Shown here piece by piece: positions 1 to 4,952 of a stretch of 5,566 bases of DNA. The stretch covers positions 1 to 5,566 of the forward strand of contig JADHWK010000087.1 of NCBI GenBank assembly GCA_016783505.1. The letters run 5' to 3'. Below the pieces are notes generated by a model. It made no database searches. It saw only the letters and a list, made by a program, of their open reading frames with translations, and was not told the origin of the DNA. The position numbers were made by a program, and so were the translations under genes. The number at the start of each line of letters is the position of its first letter. The first letter of the stretch is position 1. Origin of the DNA: Candidatus Zhuqueibacterota bacterium (GTDB lineage: Bacteria; BS750m-G25).

Positions 1-794
1 TGGTTCGTTCCACCCAGGGCATTCTGGAGAACAGCCTTCGGGCCCTGTATGAGGAGGAAGACATTCCGCTTGCTGAGATAGCCGCCGCCTCAGACTTAAA
101 ACTATTGGAAGGGTTGATCAAGGCCGATCCGGAAAACGCGGATTTGCTTGTGTTGGCCGCCCAGGGGTTCACCGGTTATGCCCTGGCGTTTGTGGAAGAT
201 TCTGATCCTGAACGGGCGAAGAGGTTCTATCACCGGGGCCGGGACTACGGATTGCGGGCGCTACAGCTTCGTGGGCATTTTTCCACGGGGACCGAGCAGG
301 GGATAGAGGGCTTTCAAAAATCCGTTCAGGCATTGACCGATAAGGATTTACCCGCCCTGTTCTGGGCCGCCAACGGCTGGGCGGGCTGGATCTTCCTCAA
401 TCTCCAGTCGCCCCGGGCCCTGGCCGATCTTCCCAGGGTGGAAATCATGATGCGGAAGGTGCTCGAGCTGGATGAGACATATTATTACGGCGGTGGACAT
501 CTGTTTTTTGGCACCTACTACGCTGGCAGGCCCCGCATGTTAGGGGGCGACCCCGAGAAGGCTCAGTTCCACTTTGAAAAAAATCTTGAGATCAGCGGGG
601 GAAGGTTTTTGATGAGCTATGTATATTACGCCAGATTCTATGCGGTGCAAATCCAGGATCGGAGTCTTTTTGAACGTCTGTTGAATACCGTGCTCGATAC
701 CCCCGGGGATGTCCTGCCGGAGCAGCGGTTGGTGAACGAAGTAGCCAAGATCAAGGCTAAAAATCTAATACAAAATATCAATGAATATTTTTAA
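1..794 (+). CDS. TRAP transporter TatT component family protein (5' end cut by window)
   Basis: The frame is open from the left edge (first whole codon at 3) to TAA at 792-794, giving 263 visible residues. The N-terminus, including any signal peptide or lipobox, lies outside the window. A TTG at 105 is in frame but is not a credible start, because the preceding 34 codons already read as family sequence (YEEEDIPLAEIAA, then LKLLEGLIKADPENADLL). Family-like blocks follow: GFTGYALAFVEDSDPERAKRF, a central WAANGWAGWI, then FFGTYYAGRPRMLGGDPEKA at about residues 169-188, and a C-terminal LPEQRLVNEVAKIKAKNLI. The protein is all-helical and TPR-like. In Treponema pallidum, TatT (Tp0956) is a periplasmic trimeric lipoprotein that binds the TRAP substrate-binding protein TatP, and a similar role as partner of the DctP encoded at 1988 is inferred. 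The family call rests on sequence pattern and on the TRAP genes downstream. The end overlaps the next gene by 14 nt, which suggests translational coupling. Confidence 0.88.
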   Translation, partial: VRSTQGILENSLRALYEEEDIPLAEIAAASDLKLLEGLIKADPENADLLVLAAQGFTGYALAFVEDSDPERAKRFYHRGRDYGLRALQLRGHFSTGTEQGIEGFQKSVQALTDKDLPALFWAANGWAGWIFLNLQSPRALADLPRVEIMMRKVLELDETYYYGGGHLFFGTYYAGRPRMLGGDPEKAQFHFEKNLEISGGRFLMSYVYYARFYAVQIQDRSLFERLLNTVLDTPGDVLPEQRLVNEVAKIKAKNLIQNINEYF

Positions 795-1668
795 AAGGCC
801 TTATTTAGAAGAATACATTGTAACCGGTGAGCCCCCGAGACAGAAATACACCATCCACATCGTTCTGTTTCTAATCACCGTGTTAACAACCTTAATGGCC
901 GGGGCGATTTATGAAGGGGTTAATCCTATTACTCACATCTATCGGGGAATTCCTTTCTCATTCACGTTGTTGTTAATTTTGGGCATCCACGAGATGGGGC
1001 ACTACCTGACGGCCCGCCGGTTCGGCATGCTGGTAACCCTGCCCTATTTTATTCCGGCGCCCACAATTTTGGGCACGATTGGGGCCATCATCCGGATGAA
1101 ATCCCCTATGTGGAACCGAAAGGTTCTGGTTTACGTGGGGGCGGCTGGTCCTATCGTCGGCTTCCTCATTGCCCTACCGGTGACCATCTATGGGTTTGTC
1201 ACTTCGCCCATACGCGAAATGGTCCCCGGTCAGGGGGGTATTCTGTTGGGGGACTCCATTCTCCTCAAGATTATATCGGCTGGAGTGATTGGCGAGCTCC
1301 CCGAGGGGCACGACGTGTTTTTAAATTCGGTGGCCTGGGCTGGCTGGATTGGACTTTTTGTCACCTCCTTTAACCTGTTTCCCTTTGGCCAACTGGATGG
1401 GGGACACATTGTTTACGCCCTGTTCGGTGAACGGGTTCATTGGTTGTTAAGTCGCTATGTCTTTATCGGGCTATTGCTTTTGGGCATTCTTTGGATTGGT
1501 TGGTGGTTCATCGCTATTTTTTTATTTTTCTTAGGATTCCGCCATCCCCGCCCAGTGGACGACCTAACCCCGTTGGAATACAGGGAACGGCTCATAGGCT
1601 GGTTCGCCTTAGCCATGTTTATACTCTGTTTTATCCCGGTGCCGTTTTCCAGCCTTATTCCTCAATAA
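781..1668 (+). CDS. Site-2 protease family (M50) intramembrane zinc metalloprotease
   Basis: This 295-residue, very hydrophobic protein has both M50 active-site signatures. HEMGH at residues 70-74 (HExxH: two zinc-binding His and catalytic Glu) lies in a membrane segment. NLFPFGQLDGGH at 198-209 supplies the third zinc ligand, Asp206, in the LDGG motif. Between them, GTIGAIIRMKSPMWNRKVL (98-116) and AAGPIVGF (121-128) resemble the plastid/cyanobacterial EGY-like branch of M50. About seven or eight membrane segments are visible (roughly 26-44, 57-79, 116-138, 185-201, 222-254, 272-292). No PDZ domain is present, unlike RseP. ATG 781 precedes the first membrane segment and the next Met (39) lies inside it, so 781 is the likely start. 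No clear Shine-Dalgarno is seen, so translation probably depends on coupling to the overlapping TatT gene (14 nt). Intramembrane proteolysis is expected from the intact motifs, but the substrate is unknown. An M50 protease is not a standard TRAP component. Confidence 0.9.
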   Translation: MNIFKRPYLEEYIVTGEPPRQKYTIHIVLFLITVLTTLMAGAIYEGVNPITHIYRGIPFSFTLLLILGIHEMGHYLTARRFGMLVTLPYFIPAPTILGTIGAIIRMKSPMWNRKVLVYVGAAGPIVGFLIALPVTIYGFVTSPIREMVPGQGGILLGDSILLKIISAGVIGELPEGHDVFLNSVAWAGWIGLFVTSFNLFPFGQLDGGHIVYALFGERVHWLLSRYVFIGLLLLGILWIGWWFIAIFLFFLGFRHPRPVDDLTPLEYRERLIGWFALAMFILCFIPVPFSSLIPQ

Positions 1669-1679
1669 CTAACAGGATT

Positions 1680-1780
1680 TCTTATTGCAGGATACATCAA
1701 TAAGGGGTGCGCTTATTACAGGATTCGGCCATATCCTGCAATAAGAGTGTTTGTTATTGCATGATAAATCAAAAGAGGTG
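1680..1780. repeat. Cluster of ~13-nt repeats with competing hairpins
   Basis: This lies in the 319-nt gap between the protease gene and dctP. The motif CTTATTGCAGGATA occurs at 1681-1694. A one-mismatch direct copy (CTTATTACAGGAT) is at 1712-1724, an exact inverted copy at 1732-1745, and a two-mismatch direct copy (GTTATTGCATGATA) at 1753-1766. The first and last copies extend further, with 1682-1709 matching 1754-1780 apart from a few changes. A fragment, ACAGGATT, also occurs at 1672-1679. The strand at 1732-1746 can pair perfectly over 15 bp with 1680-1694. Alternatively, 1733-1745 can pair over 13 bp with 1712-1724 (one A-C mismatch, 8-nt loop). The two pairings are mutually exclusive. 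No T-run follows, so it is not a standard intrinsic terminator. It could be a set of operators, an attenuator-like leader or a dispersed repeat. Confidence 0.75.
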
Positions 1781-1845
1781 GACATTATTAATGAATCCCA
1801 GGGGCTTTAAAAATTCTGTGTCTGGGAACGGTAATCTTACAATAA

Positions 1846-1882
1846 CCTCCCCCCTTTTTAAAGGGGGGGTAGGGGGGGATTT
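1846..1882. repeat. C-run/G-run dispersed repeat, copy 1
   Basis: A run of six C and five T (1849-1859) is followed by AAA, seven G (1863-1869), TA, seven G (1872-1878) and ATTT. The C and first G runs form a tight hairpin. The same layout occurs in inverted orientation at 1919-1953. From general knowledge, C5-6/T3/A/G5-6 elements of this kind are scattered between genes in several environmental phyla and give spurious peptides such as SPLFKGGVGGDF, which is what this copy encodes in one frame. Its function is unknown. It could be a small non-autonomous mobile repeat or an mRNA-end structure. Confidence 0.8.
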
Positions 1883-1918
1883 CAAGAGATGCTTCCATTG
1901 AACAAGAAACCCATATAT

Positions 1919-1953
1919 AATCCCCCTAAATCCCCCTTTAGAAAAGGGGGACT
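1919..1953. repeat. C-run/G-run dispersed repeat, copy 2 (inverted relative to copy 1)
   Basis: It reads AAT, five C (1922-1926), TAAAT, five C (1932-1936), TTTAGAAAA, five G (1946-1950) and ACT. This is the reverse-complement layout of the copy at 1846-1882, with shorter runs and a few extra bases. It forms its own hairpin (1932-1936 with 1946-1950) and could also pair with copy 1 across 36 nt. It ends about 20 nt before the dctP Shine-Dalgarno. In the dctP frame it reads through as YNPPKSPFRKGGL, which wrongly lengthens the dctP reading frame upstream to an ATG at 1889. Confidence 0.8.
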
Positions 1954-1972
1954 AATTTATTCCAAAAAAGCC

Positions 1973-1979
1973 AAAGGAG
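1973..1979 (+). promoter_or_regulatory. Ribosome binding site deciding the dctP start
   Basis: AAAGGAG ends 8 nt before ATG 1988. It is the strongest Shine-Dalgarno in the window and fixes the dctP start at 1988 rather than at the in-frame ATG 1889, whose extra 33 codons translate repeat DNA. Confidence 0.85.
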
Positions 1980-1987
1980 CCAACCCA

Positions 1988-3025
1988 ATGAAAATATTGA
2001 CGATAAGTTTGGCGGTAGGTTTTCTTTTCATTTTTAGTCCTGCTGTGTCAGGAAAAGAATACGTAATCAAATTCGCCACCATCGCCCCCGAGGGGTCCAC
2101 CTGGATGAAGGTGCTTAAAGAGTTCGGCCAGGAGATCCAGGAGAAGAGTGGGGGACAGATGCGATTCCGAATCTACCCCGGGGGGGTATCGGGGGATGAG
2201 AAGGATGTCTTAAGAAAAATGCGAATAGGACAGATCCACTGTGCCGGGTTCACCGGGGTGGGGTTTGGAGAAATTCTTCCAGAAGTGAGAGTCATAGATC
2301 TCCCCTTCATCTTCCAAAACTATGGTGAGGTAGATTATATTCAGGAAAAAATGCACGAGCGATTCGCCGCTGCCTTTGAGGAGAAGGGGTTCGTTCTCTT
2401 GGGATGGGCCGAGGTGGGGTTCGTTCATTTCTTCTCTAACAAGCCCATTTATTCCATGGAGGATGTGAAACACCTGAAGATTTGGATGTGGGAAGGGGAT
2501 CCGCTGGCGGTAGCCTTATTCAAGACCCTTGGGGTTAGCCCCATCTCTCTCTCGGTGATTGATGTGCTTTCCTCCCTGCAGACCGGACTGATCAATACTG
2601 TATACATCTCGCCCTATGGGGCCATCGCCCTGCAGTGGTTCACCAAGGTGAAATACATGACCGAATTCCCCATTTCCGATGCTGCCGGCGCAGTGTTAAT
2701 CACCAAACGTTACTTTGATCGGTTACCTGAAGATCTTCAACTCATACTAAAAGAAAGCGCTCGTAACCATCTGACCCGCTTGATTCAACTCACTCGCATG
2801 GATAACGTCGAGTCGGTGGAGATTCTCAAAGAAAACGGCATCCAGATCACCCCGACGCCACCGGACAGCGTTATGGCCGAATTTTACGGGGTAGGGGAGA
2901 GGGCTCGGGAAAACCTGGTGGGGAAGATGTATTCCCGGGAACTGCTGGATGAGCTGCTGTTTTACATTGAGGAATTCCGTTCAAAGCAGACCCCCATACC
3001 AAATACTCGGGGTCACGAAGAATGA
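1988..3025 (+). CDS. dctP: TRAP transporter substrate-binding protein, DctP family
   Basis: This 345-residue secreted protein is normal length for a TRAP binding protein. Residues 1-21 form a Sec signal peptide (MKIL, hydrophobic core, probable cut near AVS/GK) with no lipobox Cys, so it should be soluble in the periplasm. The mature start YVIKFATIAPEGS and then IYPGGVSGDEKDVLRKMRIG (62-81) are DctP-family hallmarks, as is IDLPFIF (103-109). The hinge and binding segment reads VKHLKIWMWEGDP (160-172), where carboxylate-binding members usually have K-I-R-V. The conserved Arg is Trp166 here. The later QTGxxD motif reads QTGLIN (198-203), with Asn for the usual Asp. Both changes suggest a ligand other than a C4-dicarboxylate or sialic acid, possibly uncharged or hydrophobic. 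The start is set by the Shine-Dalgarno at 1973-1979. dctQ and dctM follow, and the gaps on both sides are full of repeats. The family call is firm and the ligand is unknown. Confidence 0.93.
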   Translation: MKILTISLAVGFLFIFSPAVSGKEYVIKFATIAPEGSTWMKVLKEFGQEIQEKSGGQMRFRIYPGGVSGDEKDVLRKMRIGQIHCAGFTGVGFGEILPEVRVIDLPFIFQNYGEVDYIQEKMHERFAAAFEEKGFVLLGWAEVGFVHFFSNKPIYSMEDVKHLKIWMWEGDPLAVALFKTLGVSPISLSVIDVLSSLQTGLINTVYISPYGAIALQWFTKVKYMTEFPISDAAGAVLITKRYFDRLPEDLQLILKESARNHLTRLIQLTRMDNVESVEILKENGIQITPTPPDSVMAEFYGVGERARENLVGKMYSRELLDELLFYIEEFRSKQTPIPNTRGHEE

Positions 3026-3035
3026 AACCCTTATC

Positions 3036-3053
3036 CCCCCGATGCCTCGGGGG
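3036..3053 (+). repeat. GC-rich hairpin 11 nt after dctP
   Basis: CCCCCGA (3036-3042) and TCGGGGG (3047-3053) form a perfect 7-bp stem around the 4-nt loop TGCC. No T-run follows, so it is not a typical intrinsic terminator. It may protect the 3' end of dctP mRNA or reduce read-through into dctQ-dctM, which would fit the common need for more binding protein than permease. It may instead be another dispersed repeat. Confidence 0.6.
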
Positions 3054-3069
3054 CACAACGAAGAGAGGC

Positions 3070-3135
3070 GAGCGTAAGAGAGTGGAGCGTAAATTTTGAC
3101 CTTTCGCTTTTACGCTCTACGCTTCACGCTTTGCG
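3070..3135 (+). repeat. Inverted repeat plus 7-nt tandem repeat before dctQ
   Basis: The sequence 3104-3131 consists of four 7-nt units close to YACGCTT (TCGCTTT, TACGCTC, TACGCTT, CACGCTT), followed by a partial TGCG. The opposite-strand version, GAGCGTAA, occurs at 3070-3077 and 3085-3092. GAGCGTAAA (3085-3093) pairs exactly with TTTACGCTC (3109-3117), and the stem extends to 12 bp (3082-3093 with 3109-3120, one G-T pair) around a 15-nt loop. The repeat stops a few bases before the dctQ ATG and occupies the place where a Shine-Dalgarno would be expected. Similar 'ACGCTTTACGCTT' strings occur as intergenic repeats in other environmental genomes. This is general recollection, not a search result. 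Confidence 0.65.
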
Positions 3136-3141
3136 AAAAAG

Positions 3142-3633
3142 ATGAAAGTCCTGAAAACGATTGACAGATATTTAGCGTTAACCGAAGGGGTCATCATCGT
3201 CCTCTTTTTAACCACCATGATCGGGCTGGCCTTTCTGCAGGTGGTATTGCGAAATTTTTTCTCCACTGGTATCCCCTGGGCGGATATCTTTCTTCGACAT
3301 TTAGTCCTATGGGTAGCTTTTTTAGGGGCCTCCTTGTCCACCCGGGAGAATAAACACATCAACATTGACGTGCTGACCAAACTGCTCCGCCCCAGGGGAA
3401 AGCTCTGGTCAAAATGCGTGGTTGAGGTCCTCTCCTTGGCCGTCTGCCTCTTTTTGGGTTTGGCGGCCTGGTCCTTCCTCGCTATGGAGCGCCAGGGCCA
3501 GGGCATCCTTTTTAATAATTTACCCATCTGGATCTTTCAAATCATCCTTCCGTTGGGCTTTTTTGTGATCGCCTTCCGTTTTTTCCTCCGGGTGCTTGAT
3601 AGCCTTCTTATCTTAAGCCAGAAACCCCGCTAA
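3142..3633 (+). CDS. dctQ: TRAP transporter small permease subunit, DctQ family
   Basis: This is a 163-residue membrane protein with the four segments typical of DctQ (about 16-38, 50-66, 92-112, 129-150). The family core is clear: FLQVVLRNFF at 31-40, then IPWADIFLRHLVLWVAFLGA (44-63), then TRENKHINIDVL (67-78). DctQ is the small inner-membrane subunit that pairs with DctM and helps dock the loaded binding protein. ATG 3142 is the only start codon between the in-frame stop at 3097-3099 and the first membrane segment. No clear Shine-Dalgarno precedes it, only AAAAAG, because the 7-nt repeat fills that position. The gene ends in TAATG, so its stop overlaps the dctM start by 1 nt, indicating coupled translation and close to equal amounts of the two permease subunits. 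Confidence 0.93.
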   Translation: MKVLKTIDRYLALTEGVIIVLFLTTMIGLAFLQVVLRNFFSTGIPWADIFLRHLVLWVAFLGASLSTRENKHINIDVLTKLLRPRGKLWSKCVVEVLSLAVCLFLGLAAWSFLAMERQGQGILFNNLPIWIFQIILPLGFFVIAFRFFLRVLDSLLILSQKPR

Positions 3634-4910
3634 TGATGATTCTTTTTGGAATAGTCATCCTCCTGTGTGCCCTTTTAGGAACCCCTTTGTTTGTCATCAT
3701 CGGGGCTTTGGCTTTGTTTTTCTTTTACTCGGTGGGCATTGACACCTCTGCGGTCGTGGTGGAAATGTACCGCATGGCCTCTTCACCCACCCTGCTGGCC
3801 ATCCCCTTGTTTACCTTTACCGGATTTGTTCTGGCTAAAAGCAACACCTCTAAACGGCTGATCAACCTCTCCGGGGCCCTTTTCGGCTGGCTACCCGGCG
3901 GGTTGGCTGTAGTGGCCCTGGTTACCTGTGCTTTTTTCACCGCCTTTACCGGCGCCTCAGGGGTGACCATCATCGCATTGGGGGGACTTCTTTACCCCAT
4001 GCTGGTCTCGGAGAAATATCCCAAGAAATTTTCCCTGGGTCTGATGACCGCCTCTGGAAGCCTGGGGCTCCTGTTTCCCCCCAGTCTCCCTTTGATCCTG
4101 TACGGCATGGTCTCCCAGACCAGCGTTGACCAGCTCTTTTTAGCTGGGATCATTCCCGGAATCATCCTTATCCTAATCCTGTCGGGATATAGCATACGCT
4201 GGGGCTTCGCCGCCCAGGTCAAAAAGACCCCTTTTTCCTTCAAGGAAATCTCTAAAGCCTTGAAGGAAATGGCCTGGGAGATTCCCCTGCCCATGATAAT
4301 CCTGGGGGGGATCTACGGTGGAATCTTCACTGCCACCGAGGCCGCTGCTGTTACTGCCGTCTATGTAGTAGTTATAGAATGCTTTATCTATCGGGAGATC
4401 CGCTTTGCCCGGGATGTCCCCCGAATTATGAAGGAGAGCATGGTGCTGGTAGGGGGGATTCTGATCATCCTGGGCGCTGCATTGGGCCTGACCAGCTATC
4501 TCATTGATCAACAGGTCCCCATGAAAATATTGGCTTTGATGAAAACCTACATTAGCAGCAAATATACTTTCTTAATCCTGCTTAACATTCTACTGCTTAT
4601 TGTCGGCTGCATGATGGACATTTTTTCTGCCATCATGGTCGTCGTCCCCCTGATTACCCCTATAGCGACAAGCTTTGGGGTGGATCCAATACACTTAGGC
4701 ATTATTTTCCTCACCAACCTAGAGATTGGATATTCTACTCCCCCGGTCGGACTAAACCTGTTCATCGCCAGCTCCCGGTTCAAGGAGCCGGTAGTAAAAC
4801 TATACGGAGCGGCACTGCCGTTTCTGGGCTTGAGGCTGATCGCCCTGATCCTGATCACCTATGTTCCATTTATCAGTCTGTGGCTGGTGGAATTACTCCA
4901 GGTACGATAA
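3633..4910 (+). CDS. dctM: TRAP transporter large permease subunit, DctM family
   Basis: This 425-residue protein of about 11-12 membrane segments has the usual DctM length. It forms the transport channel and uses an ion gradient, commonly Na+ in this family. Family signatures are visible: LLAIPLFTFTGFVLAKS (54-70), FTGASGVTIIALGGLLYPML (105-124), then SLGLLFPPSLPLILYG (143-158) with the paired prolines, YGGIFTATEAAAVTAVYV (228-245), GCMMDIFSAIMVVVPLI (325-341), and EIGYSTPPVGLNLFIASS (364-381), a second repeat of the glycine/proline-rich re-entrant type. The protein looks complete and functional. The first ATG (3633) overlaps the dctQ stop. A second ATG follows directly (3636) and could serve equally. 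The substrate cannot be read from this subunit. Confidence 0.96.
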   Translation: MMILFGIVILLCALLGTPLFVIIGALALFFFYSVGIDTSAVVVEMYRMASSPTLLAIPLFTFTGFVLAKSNTSKRLINLSGALFGWLPGGLAVVALVTCAFFTAFTGASGVTIIALGGLLYPMLVSEKYPKKFSLGLMTASGSLGLLFPPSLPLILYGMVSQTSVDQLFLAGIIPGIILILILSGYSIRWGFAAQVKKTPFSFKEISKALKEMAWEIPLPMIILGGIYGGIFTATEAAAVTAVYVVVIECFIYREIRFARDVPRIMKESMVLVGGILIILGAALGLTSYLIDQQVPMKILALMKTYISSKYTFLILLNILLLIVGCMMDIFSAIMVVVPLITPIATSFGVDPIHLGIIFLTNLEIGYSTPPVGLNLFIASSRFKEPVVKLYGAALPFLGLRLIALILITYVPFISLWLVELLQVR

Positions 4911-4919
4911 AATATCTTG

Positions 4920-4945
4920 ATGCTAATATAATAATCAATTAGCAT
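4920..4945 (+). promoter_or_regulatory. Inverted repeat and possible -10 element between dctM and the DUF3108 gene
   Basis: ATGCTAAT (4920-4927) is exactly inverted at 4938-4945 around a 10-nt AT-rich spacer. An exact TATAAT lies at 4927-4932, inside the arrangement, but no good -35 element sits about 17 nt upstream, where dctM coding sequence ends. This could be an operator over a weak promoter for the next gene, or a weak AT-rich stem. AT-rich gaps yield such matches by chance, so support is modest. Confidence 0.35.
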
Positions 4946-4952
4946 AATAATT

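Noticed and set aside
1712-1745. Intrinsic terminator for the protease gene
   Set aside because: The stem is good but is followed by AGTGTTTGTT rather than a T-run, and two alternative pairings compete for the same strand. I list it as a repeat cluster instead.
1750-1800. Promoter for dctP
   Set aside because: I looked for -35/-10 pairs (for example TTGCAT at 1757 with AT-rich bases near 1783-1790) and for a sigma-54 GG/GC pair. Spacing or match was poor each time, so no promoter is claimed.
1791-1901. A 36-codon open frame (MNPRGFKNSV...) with a GAGGTG sequence 10 nt before its ATG, a possible leader peptide upstream of dctP
   Set aside because: Its second half, SPLFKGGVGGDFK, is translated C-run/G-run repeat DNA, and the first half has no recognisable pattern. 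The GAGGTG itself lies within one of the direct repeats (1754-1780), so the ribosome site may be chance.
1669-1987. CRISPR array or tRNA in the large gap
   Set aside because: The repeat copies are irregularly spaced, include one inverted unit and diverge from each other, with no uniform spacers. No cloverleaf or other recognised RNA gene is visible.
2173-2197. G-rich tract inside dctP resembling the intergenic C/G repeats
   Set aside because: It encodes the family motif IYPGGVSGDEKD in frame, so it is ordinary coding sequence that happens to use GGG codons.
2871-3527. Open frames on the minus strand opposite dctP and dctQ
   Set aside because: They lie opposite well-supported genes, have no family resemblance or ribosome sites, and are rich in Arg, Lys and Pro as expected of antisense frames. 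The same holds for the minus-strand frames across dctM and the DUF3108 gene.
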